46,795 nt of DNA, taken from NCBI GenBank assembly GCA_024710905.1, contig JANJTV010000035.1, forward strand, positions 1 to 46,795, written 5' to 3'. Made by a program: the position numbers and the translations under genes. The stretch comes from Anaerolineales bacterium. GTDB lineage: Bacteria; Chloroflexota; Anaerolineae; Anaerolineales; Villigracilaceae. Shown here piece after piece: positions 10,652 through 18,688 of this stretch. Under the pieces are notes generated by a model. The model worked only from the letters and a program-made list of their open reading frames with translations. It made no database searches and was not told the origin of the DNA. The first letter of the stretch is position 1. Each line of letters opens with the position of its first letter.

Positions 10652-10694
10652 TCTTTCCTCTTTCACTTTCGGGTGGAGGAGGAAAGATTTATTT
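10652..10694 (+). terminator. intercistronic hairpin between permease and amylase genes
   Basis: Bases 10652-10666 pair with 10673-10687 to form a 15-bp stem with two G-U wobbles and a TTTCGG loop, followed by TTTATTT. It also sequesters the GGAGGAGG sequence in its 3' arm. It is likely an attenuator or partial terminator inside the locus. Confidence 0.65.
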
Positions 10695-10704
10695 TAGGGA
10701 ATAG

Positions 10705-12276
10705 ATGAAACGCATCCTGTTCACCAGCCTGATCCTCTCCATCCTGCTTGCCTCCTGCGCCCCGGCCCTTTCCGGGAACTGGCTCACCCCAAGCGTTCCC
10801 TGGTGGCGGGAGGCGGTGTTCTACGAGATATTTGTCCGCTCGTTTTACGACAGCGATTGTGACGGCATTGGCGATTTCAATGGCATCACCCAAAAACTGG
10901 ATTACATCGAAAGCTTGGGCGTGGATGCCATCTGGCTGATGCCCATCCACCCTTCCCCCTCCTATCATGGGTATGATGTCATCAATTACTACGCCGTAAA
11001 CAGCGAATATGGCAGCATGGACGATTTCAAGACCCTGCTGGCCGAAGCCCACAAACGTGACATCAAAATCATCATCGACCTGGTGATCAATCACACCTCC
11101 ACACAGCATCCCTGGTTCCAGGATGCCAATCGCAGCCCGGACTCTGCCTACCGCGACTGGTACGTCTGGTCTCAGACAAACCCCGGCAACCTGTGGCACA
11201 CAGGCAATAACGGTTATTACTACGGATATTTCTGGGGCGGCATGCCGGACCTGAACTACAACAACCCGGCGGTCAGCGCCCAAATGTATAAAATCTCGCA
11301 GTATTGGCTGGGAGAAATTGGCGTGGATGGCTTCCGTATTGACGCCGCCAAACACCTGATCGAGGCGGATGGCAAAATTGAGAATACCCCGCAGACGGCT
11401 GAGTGGTTTCGCGGCTATTACACCTCCCTCAAGAGCGATTTTCCCAACGCCTACACGGTGGGCGAGATTTACGGCGCGGGCGGGCTACTGGCAAAGCAAT
11501 ATGAAGACCAGATGGATCACATCTTTAACTTTGAGCTGGCCAGCGGCATGGTAAATAGTACGGCAGGCGGGGTAAACAGCGGCATCAACAGTGCCTATAC
11601 CTTTACCCTGAAAGAGAAACCGGATGGCGACTATGCCACTTTCCTTACCAACCACGACCAGAACCGGGTGATGACCGTCCTGGGTGGTAATGAACAAAAA
11701 GCAAAACTGGCCGCGACCCTGTTATTCACCGCGCCGGGTACACCATTCATTTATTACGGCGAAGAAATTGGCATGCAGGGCCAAAAACCGGACGAGGACA
11801 TCCGCCTGCCAATGCAATGGGACGCGACCGTAAATGCCGGGTTTGCCTGCCGTCAGGAGCAGACCTGGCGCGCGCCGCATGAAAACTATAAGCAGGTGAA
11901 TGTGGCCCGGCAAACTGATGACCCGGATTCCCTGCTCAATCATTACCGCGCACTGGCTGGCGTACGCCAGGCACACCCTGCCTTGCAAACAGGCGAAACC
12001 ACCATTTTGGAAACCGGCAATCGGGCTGTTTTTGCCATGCTGCGGACGCTGGGTGATGAGACTATTTTGGTGATCGTCAACCTGGGGAGCGCCGAGGTAA
12101 CGGACTACGAGCTTTCGGGTAAGTCCGCGCTGTGGGATGGCCTGTATACTGCCACCCCCCTGCTCGGCGCGGAACAGGCCGCCAGCCTGGAAATCGCCGG
12201 GTCAGCCTTCTCCAATTACAAACCTGTCGAAACCCTGATGCCCCAGCAAAGCATCATCCTCAATATTACGCGCTAA
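10705..12276 (+). CDS. exported lipoprotein alpha-amylase, GH13 family
   Basis: Hydrolyses alpha-1,4-glucans outside the cell to supply the importer. The 523-residue protein has a signal peptide with lipobox LLASC, so it is probably anchored to the membrane. The GH13 barrel shows DAIWLMPIHPSPSYHGYDV, VINHTS, the nucleophile Asp213 in GFRIDAAKH, the acid Glu254 in VGEIYG and Asp318 in TNHDQNR. A C-terminal all-beta domain covers roughly residues 430-523. The start at 10705 has AGGGA 5 nt upstream. The exact product range (alpha-amylase, or an oligo-alpha-glucosidase of the GH13 type) cannot be told. Its stop overlaps the Shine-Dalgarno of the next gene. Confidence 0.93.
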   Translation: MKRILFTSLILSILLASCAPALSGNWLTPSVPWWREAVFYEIFVRSFYDSDCDGIGDFNGITQKLDYIESLGVDAIWLMPIHPSPSYHGYDVINYYAVNSEYGSMDDFKTLLAEAHKRDIKIIIDLVINHTSTQHPWFQDANRSPDSAYRDWYVWSQTNPGNLWHTGNNGYYYGYFWGGMPDLNYNNPAVSAQMYKISQYWLGEIGVDGFRIDAAKHLIEADGKIENTPQTAEWFRGYYTSLKSDFPNAYTVGEIYGAGGLLAKQYEDQMDHIFNFELASGMVNSTAGGVNSGINSAYTFTLKEKPDGDYATFLTNHDQNRVMTVLGGNEQKAKLAATLLFTAPGTPFIYYGEEIGMQGQKPDEDIRLPMQWDATVNAGFACRQEQTWRAPHENYKQVNVARQTDDPDSLLNHYRALAGVRQAHPALQTGETTILETGNRAVFAMLRTLGDETILVIVNLGSAEVTDYELSGKSALWDGLYTATPLLGAEQAASLEIAGSAFSNYKPVETLMPQQSIILNITR

Positions 12277-12284
12277 GGAGCAAT

Positions 12285-13679
12285 ATGACCGTACCATACT
12301 GGGTGCAGGATGCCGTGTTTTACCAGATTTTCCCGGATCGGTTCGCGAACGGCGACCCAAACAACGACCCTCCAAATGTACAAAAATGGGGCCACAAGCC
12401 AGATATCTGGGGATTTCAGGGCGGCGATCTGCGCGGCATCATGCAGAAGTTTGATTACCTGCTGGACCTGGGCATTAACGCCATTTACCTGAACCCGATC
12501 TTCCTGTCTCCTTCGTCGCACCGCTACAATACAGTGGATTATTACAAAATTGACCCCAAACTGGGTGACATGCTGGATTTTCACGCCTTTTTAGACCTGG
12601 CGCACCGCAACAATGTGCGAGTCTTGCTGGACGGGGTTTTTAACCACTGCGGACGCGGGTTCTTTGCCTTTTCGGATGTGCTGGAAAATGGCGACCATTC
12701 ACCTTACAAAAACTGGTTCCACATCCACCGCTTTCCCCTTGATGCATACACGCACGGCGATGCGGAAAATTTCTCAGCCTGGTGGAAGATCAAATCGCTG
12801 CCCAAGTTCAATACGGACAACCCACAGGTGCGAAAATACGTAATGGAGGTTGCCCGTTACTGGATCGAACGCGGCATTGACGGCTGGCGGCTGGACGTAC
12901 CCAGCGAAATTGACGATGATGATTTCTGGGCCGAATTTCGCCAGGTGGTCAAAGGTGCCAACCGTGAAGCCTACCTATTGGGCGAGATCTGGCAGGCCGA
13001 TGCACGCTGGGCCAATGACACTCACTTCGACGGGGTAATGAATTACCCGGTCAAGGATGCCTTGCTGAACTTGCTGAACGGGCAAGGCTCAGTAGATGAG
13101 TTTGCCGGGAAGATCCAGCACCTGTTCCAGGTCTACAGCCGCGAAAATCTGTATGCCATGTATGTACCGCTCGACTCGCACGACACCGAACGCGCTCTGA
13201 CACTGCTGCACGGCAACCTGCAAAAACTCAAAACCGCCTTTATGTTCATTTTCGCCTTCCCCGGCGCGCCAGCCATCTACTACGGCGACGAAGTCGGGCT
13301 GGAAGGCGGCAAGGATCCCGACTGCCGCCGCGCCTTCCCCTGGGACCCGGCCGAGTGGAAAAGTGACCTGCACGACTGGATGCGCGAACTCGTACGGTTG
13401 CGCAAGGCGCGACCTTCCCTGCGACGCGGCGACTACCAGCGCGTCGAAATCTCCCATACACAGGGCCTGTACGCCTGCCTGCGCAACCTGGGCGCGGAAA
13501 AGACCATCATGCTGATGAATGCCAGCGGGCACAGCCAGCAAGTCAGCCTGCCAGTGCAAACCACCTGGCGGGACGGCGAAACGATCCGGAGCCTGCTGGA
13601 CAGCCGCCCATTCACCGTAGAAAATGGGCATATCCAGGTAACCGTTGAAGCGTGGCACGGCATCTGGCTGGGAAATTAA
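12285..13679 (+). CDS. cytoplasmic GH13 enzyme, cyclomaltodextrinase/neopullulanase-like
   Basis: Probably degrades imported maltodextrins or cyclodextrins. The 464-residue protein has no signal peptide. It opens PYWVQDAVFYQIFPDRFANG, the typical start of the maltogenic amylase/neopullulanase group. Catalytic residues are Asp204 (GWRLDVPSE), Glu234 (LLGEIWQ) and Asp300 (LDSHDTER). It is shorter than classic members because the N-terminal starch-binding (CBM34-like) domain is absent. The start at 12285 follows AAGGAG (12275-12280), which shares bases with the TAA of the amylase gene; a longer open frame from 12132 only covers the upstream gene. A terminator stem begins inside its last codons. 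Confidence 0.92.
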   Translation: MTVPYWVQDAVFYQIFPDRFANGDPNNDPPNVQKWGHKPDIWGFQGGDLRGIMQKFDYLLDLGINAIYLNPIFLSPSSHRYNTVDYYKIDPKLGDMLDFHAFLDLAHRNNVRVLLDGVFNHCGRGFFAFSDVLENGDHSPYKNWFHIHRFPLDAYTHGDAENFSAWWKIKSLPKFNTDNPQVRKYVMEVARYWIERGIDGWRLDVPSEIDDDDFWAEFRQVVKGANREAYLLGEIWQADARWANDTHFDGVMNYPVKDALLNLLNGQGSVDEFAGKIQHLFQVYSRENLYAMYVPLDSHDTERALTLLHGNLQKLKTAFMFIFAFPGAPAIYYGDEVGLEGGKDPDCRRAFPWDPAEWKSDLHDWMRELVRLRKARPSLRRGDYQRVEISHTQGLYACLRNLGAEKTIMLMNASGHSQQVSLPVQTTWRDGETIRSLLDSRPFTVENGHIQVTVEAWHGIWLGN

Positions 13680-13697
13680 TCCCCGGCCAGTTTTTTT
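13664..13697 (+). terminator. intrinsic terminator of the glucan operon, overlapping the stop codon
   Basis: CTGGCTGGG (13664-13672) pairs with CCCGGCCAG (13682-13690) through nine pairs with one G-U, with a 9-nt loop that contains the TAA stop (13677-13679), then seven Ts (13691-13697). Confidence 0.85.
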
Positions 13698-13732
13698 GTT
13701 GTATGATATGAAGTATCAATTTGGGAGGGCGT

Positions 13733-16312
13733 ATGGAAGAAAAAAACGAGCAGGTGCAATTGACCATTATTGAACGGCTGGCCGGGGCAGCACCAGCCGA
13801 ACGCCTGACCGCCATCGCCGAGTTGGAACAGGCTCAGGCAGTCTCCCCCGAAACATTATCCCGTCTGGAGAATCTAGCCGCCGCTGACAAAAGCAAACCT
13901 GTCCGCGAGGCCGCCACCCGGGCGCTGGACTTCGCTCCCGTACGCCGGGCGCGTATGACGCGCGCAGGAACTCTGGGCATCACAAATCGCCAGGTAATTG
14001 CCCGCGAAATTGACCAGTGGCAACAGCAGGGGCTGCTGGGGCCAGAGCTAGCATCCTTGCTAAAGAGCCGTTACATCATTCCTTACGGTCCTCCTACCGG
14101 GCAAAAACCCGCCGCCGACCCGAACGCGCCCAAACCCACGCTGGCGCAAACCCTGCTCAGCGAAACCAGCATCCGTACGTTCTTATACTTGGGAGCCTTC
14201 TTTGTTGTTTCAGCTTCGTTAATCCTGGCCGCACTGGTTGAGTTGCTTCGCCTGCCAATCCTTGTCGTCCTGATTTTGCTTTTTGGCGGTGCAGCCCTGT
14301 TCATCAAAAAGCGACTGCCCCAGCCCAGCTCCGTGCTATTTATCGTAGCGTCGGCGCTACTACCCATCACCGCCGGTGTGATCGCCGACACGGTTAAATT
14401 GGAGGCACCCTGGCTGCACATCTTCTGGATGGTGGTCTACGGCCTGATGGCCCTGTTCTGGGTCTTTGCCACCTGGTTCTATGATTCGCGCCTGTTCAGC
14501 CTGGCCACCTATGCGGCCCTCCTGCTCGCGGCAAAAAGCCTGGCAGATGCCCTGGCCCAACCCTTTGACCTGATGTTATTGATCCTTGCCATTACCAACC
14601 TGGCCAGCCTGGCCTGGGTGTATGCATTGAGACGCTGGAAAAAAGAGGATGCCTTCTCCCGACCCTTGTTCATCACCACCCAACTGGGACAGATAATGGT
14701 TCTTGGGGCATCTTTTTTTGCTGTTTGGGTTTACTATTTTGATTTCGGGGAAGACGCGCGTTCAGTGGCCTGGTGGATTGCCGCCGCCATGACCTGGATT
14801 GTCGGCGCCCTGTTCTATTTTGGCAGTCACTGGCTCAACCATCGCAAGGGACTCTTCCCCTCGCTGGCCGTGCTGGCACTCATCCCTGTTGGCTGGCTGG
14901 TGAGCCTAGCGTTTGAATCCAGCCTGACCATTCAGGCGATCGTATGGCTGGCCTGGGGTCTGGCCTACGCAATCAAGAGCGAGATCCTGCCAAGGATTAA
15001 GGTCATCCCCTTGCCCAGCATGGAAAAAAGCATGCTTTTTAGCTCGTTTGGCTTGTTGGCAACCAGCACCGTCTTTGCCAGTATCGCAGAAGATGTTGAC
15101 AACCGTTCCGGCCTGGTATTCATCACCTGCCTGACTATCTCCCTGACCTATGCTGGCTTACATATCATCTCTGCGCGCAGGTTTGTCTGGGGCGCTGCAT
15201 TGACAACCGGCCTGTTGGCTTACTTTGCTTTCTTGAACCTTGAAATCATGCAGAACATCAACATTGACCTGGTATGGGTGGTGCTGATTCCCACCGTGCT
15301 CTTGCTGCTGCCGGATGCCATTTTCAATCACTCCTTCCCCAAAGAGAAGGAGTGGCGTATCCCTGTACAAATATTTGGCGGCCTGTTGACCTTCTGGCTG
15401 ATCGGAACGCTACTCCTGACCAGCGACTCGCATGTACCAAAAATCGCAGGCGGGCTGATTGCCACCCTGGTGGCCCTGTTCTACGCTTGGAGGAAACATG
15501 CCTGGCTTGGCTATGTTGCCCTGTTATTACTGGCCATTACCCTTTTGAATGGCATGGAAATGCTCAACCTGACGGCCTACTCATTCGGCCTGGTCGTGCT
15601 GGCATTGCTGTATTACCTGGGCGGTTTTGTATTACGCATCATCCGTCCGGAGCACCCTTGGAGCAAAGTCTTTTTATTCAGCGGATTGGGATTGGGCAGT
15701 TTTGTTTCCTTCCTGGCCATCAGCGAAAATGAAACCGGCGTCATGGCCTTCCTGCCCGCTGCTGTGACCGCCCTATTGTGGACCGCCGAGGCGTTCAAAC
15801 GGCGCAACATCCTGCTGGGCTTCCCCTCCAACGGGTTTTACCTGCTGGCATACATCATCATCCTGGCACGAATGGACGTCAACCAGGCACAGTTCTATTC
15901 GGTTGGGGCGGCAGCCTTCGGGTTCCTCCAACATTACCTGTTGGTACGTTCCGGCAAAGAACAGGCCCTGGCATTCCTGACCGGGCTTGTCTCACAACTG
16001 GCCCTGCTTGGCACCACCTACATCCAGATGGTTGTCAACGTGGAACTGGCCTATTTCGCCGCGCTGTTTTTCCAATCACTGGTGGTCATGATCTACGGGC
16101 TGGTCATCCGCTCGCGCAGCCTGTTCATGGTGCCCATTGGCTTTGTTGTGCTGGGCGTCTTTACGGTTGTCCTGACCTTGCTCGAAGGGCTGGCCACCTT
16201 CATCTTGATTGGTTGCACCGGCATCTTCATGATCCTGATCGGGATTGTAGCCGTACTATTGCGCGAACGCATTGCAAAAATGGGCGAACGTCTCGGGGAT
16301 TGGAACGCATAA
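13733..16312 (+). CDS. very large polytopic membrane protein, DUF2157-like
   Basis: An 859-residue protein of unknown function. Residues 1-75 are soluble and helical, resembling short HEAT-like repeats (ERLTAIAELEQAQAVSPETL, SKPVREAATRAL). Residues 80-115 (NRQVIAREIDQWQQQGLLG) resemble the N-terminal helix pair of DUF2157 proteins. From about residue 145 to the end there are some twenty or more hydrophobic segments separated by short loops, with little extramembrane sequence. No catalytic motif stands out. The ATG at 13733 follows GGGAGG (13722-13727); the upstream TTG in frame is less likely. A weak TATGAT lies at 13702-13707. Flanking terminators make it monocistronic. Transport, envelope assembly and sensing are all possible. 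Confidence 0.8.
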   Translation: MEEKNEQVQLTIIERLAGAAPAERLTAIAELEQAQAVSPETLSRLENLAAADKSKPVREAATRALDFAPVRRARMTRAGTLGITNRQVIAREIDQWQQQGLLGPELASLLKSRYIIPYGPPTGQKPAADPNAPKPTLAQTLLSETSIRTFLYLGAFFVVSASLILAALVELLRLPILVVLILLFGGAALFIKKRLPQPSSVLFIVASALLPITAGVIADTVKLEAPWLHIFWMVVYGLMALFWVFATWFYDSRLFSLATYAALLLAAKSLADALAQPFDLMLLILAITNLASLAWVYALRRWKKEDAFSRPLFITTQLGQIMVLGASFFAVWVYYFDFGEDARSVAWWIAAAMTWIVGALFYFGSHWLNHRKGLFPSLAVLALIPVGWLVSLAFESSLTIQAIVWLAWGLAYAIKSEILPRIKVIPLPSMEKSMLFSSFGLLATSTVFASIAEDVDNRSGLVFITCLTISLTYAGLHIISARRFVWGAALTTGLLAYFAFLNLEIMQNINIDLVWVVLIPTVLLLLPDAIFNHSFPKEKEWRIPVQIFGGLLTFWLIGTLLLTSDSHVPKIAGGLIATLVALFYAWRKHAWLGYVALLLLAITLLNGMEMLNLTAYSFGLVVLALLYYLGGFVLRIIRPEHPWSKVFLFSGLGLGSFVSFLAISENETGVMAFLPAAVTALLWTAEAFKRRNILLGFPSNGFYLLAYIIILARMDVNQAQFYSVGAAAFGFLQHYLLVRSGKEQALAFLTGLVSQLALLGTTYIQMVVNVELAYFAALFFQSLVVMIYGLVIRSRSLFMVPIGFVVLGVFTVVLTLLEGLATFILIGCTGIFMILIGIVAVLLRERIAKMGERLGDWNA

Positions 16313-16327
16313 AGAACTAATCCATCT

Positions 16328-16365
16328 CAAAACAGGTGTCGCGGTTACGGCACCTGTTTTGCTTT
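16328..16365 (+). terminator. intrinsic terminator after the large membrane protein gene
   Basis: CAAAACAGGTG (16328-16338) pairs with CACCTGTTTTG (16351-16361) over 11 bp, followed by CTTT. Confidence 0.8.
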
Positions 16366-16480
16366 AACGGAGGAACACCGTCCCTGAACCATTTCCTGCC
16401 ATCCATTCGAGGAGAGTATTGCAGTTGGTTGTACAATAGTCTCAAGTAGAAATTTTTTTGTATCAAACAAGGAGAAACAA

Positions 16481-17677
16481 ATGTCAACCTTCACTTCTGA
16501 AATTACAATCCAAGCCCCTGTAGGGCAAGCATACCGGGCCTTCACCAACAGTTCAGCCCTACGAGAATGGCTTTGCGACGTCTCAACAGTTGCCCCCCAC
16601 CCCGGCGGGCGATTTTACCTGTGGTGGAACGGGGATTTTTATTCCAGCGGCCATTTCCTGGCACTGGAAGAGAACAAACTGGTTTCCTTTCGTTGGTTTT
16701 CCAGCATAGACCCGGCCCCAACGGAAGTAAGTGTGCGGCTGGAAACCACCCAGGACGGCGTGCGGGTTCGCCTGGACCACAAAGTGCCAGATAATGCGGC
16801 CTGGGAAAAAACGGGGCAGGAATTCAAGCAGCACTGGGATCACAGCCTTGAAAACCTGAAATCCATCCTTGAACGCGGCATTGACCTGAGAATTGCAAAC
16901 CGGCCCATGCTGGGGATTTTACCCGGCGATTTTACTCACGAACAGGCTCTTGCGCTGGGTGTCCCGGTAACTGAAGGCCTACGGTTGGATGGAACTCTCG
17001 AGGAAATGGGCGCTTTCAAAGCCGGGCTACGCAAAAATGATGTGCTCGTTTCCATCAACAATAAGCCTATTACAAATGATTTTTCAAGCCTGATTATGGC
17101 TATCAGCGGTGTCAAAGGCGGAGACACTGTCCCGGTCGAATATTATCGCGGGCCACAGAAACACAAGGTCATGATGACGCTCTCCAAACGGCCAATGACT
17201 GACGTCCCTTTCAACACCACTGAACTGGTGGAGCAAGCGCGGCCGAAATTACGGGCGGCCATGACAGCCTTAAAAGATTGCTTCGAAGGCGTCAGCGAAG
17301 CCCAGGCGCGCAAACGCCCCGCCGAAGAGGAGTGGAGCGCCTTGGATACTGTCTCGCACCTTTTACATAACGAAAGAAACCTGCGTACTTTTTTTGATGA
17401 TCTGCTCGGCGGCCACGAAAGGTTTTCTGATGATTTCAGCGGCAACATCGACGCCCACATCCGCGCCACAACAGCAGTTCATACGACCATCCAGGATATG
17501 TTAAACGAAATGGAACGCGCCAACCAGGAAACCCTGCTTTACGTCGCCAACCTGCCTGCCGAAGCAACGCAGCGCAAAAGTGCCTTTTACCGCCTGGGTG
17601 ATGCGCTCCTGCAAAGTGACCGCCACATTTACTCACATATCGAACAAATTAAAGCCGCGCTAAAAACAGCTCAATAA
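16481..17677 (+). CDS. SRPBCC (AHSA1) - PDZ - DinB-like three-domain protein
   Basis: A 398-residue cytoplasmic protein with an uncommon fusion. Residues 1-133 are an AHSA1-type START-fold domain (ITIQAPVGQAYRAFTNSSAL; HWDHSLENLKSILE), which binds hydrophobic ligands or clients. Residues about 135-235 resemble a PDZ domain (AGLRKNDVLVSINNKPI, then GGDTVPVEYYRG). Residues about 245-398 resemble a DinB/YfiT four-helix bundle, with EEWSALDTVSHLLHNE and DRHIYSHIEQI. His293, His296, His382 and His386 could form its metal site. Shine-Dalgarno AAGGAG is at 16468-16473. The deoxynucleoside kinase gene begins 5 nt after the stop. Function is unknown; thiol-transferase activity is known for some DinB relatives. 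Confidence 0.8.
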   Translation: MSTFTSEITIQAPVGQAYRAFTNSSALREWLCDVSTVAPHPGGRFYLWWNGDFYSSGHFLALEENKLVSFRWFSSIDPAPTEVSVRLETTQDGVRVRLDHKVPDNAAWEKTGQEFKQHWDHSLENLKSILERGIDLRIANRPMLGILPGDFTHEQALALGVPVTEGLRLDGTLEEMGAFKAGLRKNDVLVSINNKPITNDFSSLIMAISGVKGGDTVPVEYYRGPQKHKVMMTLSKRPMTDVPFNTTELVEQARPKLRAAMTALKDCFEGVSEAQARKRPAEEEWSALDTVSHLLHNERNLRTFFDDLLGGHERFSDDFSGNIDAHIRATTAVHTTIQDMLNEMERANQETLLYVANLPAEATQRKSAFYRLGDALLQSDRHIYSHIEQIKAALKTAQ

Positions 17678-17682
17678 ACCGC

Positions 17683-18276
17683 ATGGCGCAATTGATCAGC
17701 ATCGTCGGCAGCACCGGCGTGGGCAAAACCAGCCTGGCACGCGCTCTAGCCGCCGCACAACCTTTCTCCACCGGCTACGAGCAACACGATACCCGACCTT
17801 TCCAGATGGCCTTCAAACAGGATGTACGCTTTGCCCTGGCCAACCAACTGGACTACATGCTGTTGCGTGCCGAACAGGAAGCCGAACTGCGCCAATCTCC
17901 CCTGCCGGGGCTGCTGGATGGCGGCCTGGAGCAGGATTTTTACGGCTTTACCCACCTGTTCCATGCCCGGAGTTTGATAAGCGCGGACGAACTCAACGTA
18001 CTGACCCGGCTATATCGTCAACTGCGCGCACTGCACCCATTGCCCGAGTTGTTCATCTACCTGCACGCATCGGGAGATATCATCCGACAGCGGCTGGCCA
18101 GGCGCGATCGAATCAACATTGCCACCCCGGCGGATGTCGAAGCGCTGGATGGATGGCTCAACCGCTGGCTGGATTCCATTGAGCCGGGCCGCGTCCTACG
18201 CCTGGACGTTTCTGCCGAAAACGAAACATTTACTGAAACCCTGGAGAAAATCCTTAAAAAGATAAACAGCCTGTAA
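17683..18276 (+). CDS. deoxynucleoside kinase family protein
   Basis: Probably phosphorylates deoxynucleosides with ATP for nucleotide salvage. The 197-residue protein has a P-loop at Gly9-Thr16 (GSTGVGKT). The segment LLDGGLEQDFYGFTHLF occupies the position of the substrate-binding DR/ED motif of the dGK/dCK family; here the usual DRS is DGG, and an acidic pair is not exact. The lid is RQRLARRDR. It lies 5 nt after the fusion-protein gene and has no visible Shine-Dalgarno, so its translation is likely coupled. The substrate cannot be told. Confidence 0.82.
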   Translation: MAQLISIVGSTGVGKTSLARALAAAQPFSTGYEQHDTRPFQMAFKQDVRFALANQLDYMLLRAEQEAELRQSPLPGLLDGGLEQDFYGFTHLFHARSLISADELNVLTRLYRQLRALHPLPELFIYLHASGDIIRQRLARRDRINIATPADVEALDGWLNRWLDSIEPGRVLRLDVSAENETFTETLEKILKKINSL

Positions 18277-18297
18277 ACCAATCCCACCCGCAAACTG

Positions 18298-18303
18298 TAT
18301 AAT
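18298..18303 (+). promoter_or_regulatory. -10 box placed for a leaderless transcript
   Basis: Perfect TATAAT (18298-18303) is followed by exactly six bases and then the ATG at 18310. Transcription is expected to start about 7 nt after a -10 box, which places it on the A of the start codon. No good -35 was found at the right distance. Confidence 0.6.
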
Positions 18304-18309
18304 AAACAA

Positions 18310-18597
18310 ATGAAAATCCTGGACGAAGAACACTGGACTTGGATGCTTTTTGCCGAGGGGCAGCACCTCTACCTTTCGGTGCTATGCGGCACGGTCGGGA
18401 TATATGAAATCAACATGCAGCTCACCGAGGACGAAAAAATAGCCTATCGGAAACAAGGGCGGCCTTACCTGAACCAACTCGCCCGCCAAGCGGCCGGTAA
18501 TCCATACGAGATATTCCAGGCCAGGCATCTAAAAATGTTTAATGACCTGCCTGGCATTAAGGAGGCGACCCGGCAATGGCGCGAGAAAAAAACCTGA
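18310..18597 (+). CDS. small protein of unknown function, 95 residues
   Basis: I do not recognise this family. The protein is soluble, with aromatic residues near the N-terminus (EEHWTWMLFAEGQHLYLSVL), a Cys-Gly pair (CGTVGIYEINMQL) and a charged helical C-terminal half (LTEDEKIAYRKQGRPYLNQL and further). It has no signal peptide. Codon use looks like its neighbours and the frame fills the space between two genes, so it is probably real. It lacks a Shine-Dalgarno and is preceded by TATAAT six bases before the ATG, which suggests a leaderless message. Confidence 0.7.
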   Translation: MKILDEEHWTWMLFAEGQHLYLSVLCGTVGIYEINMQLTEDEKIAYRKQGRPYLNQLARQAAGNPYEIFQARHLKMFNDLPGIKEATRQWREKKT

Positions 18598-18646
18598 AAA
18601 TCGGCCAATATCTTATTAAACACATATAGTTCAATATCAAACCACT

Positions 18647-18655
18647 TGCTATAAT
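18647..18655 (+). promoter_or_regulatory. extended -10 promoter for the pirin gene
   Basis: TGC-TATAAT (18647-18655) is a perfect extended -10 element. Expected start is near 18662, leaving a short leader with CGGAG (18679-18683) before the ATG at 18689. It probably drives pirin and Nudix, and perhaps further genes. Confidence 0.65.
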
Positions 18656-18688
18656 TAGGACACTTACCAACAATTTATCGGAGAAAAA

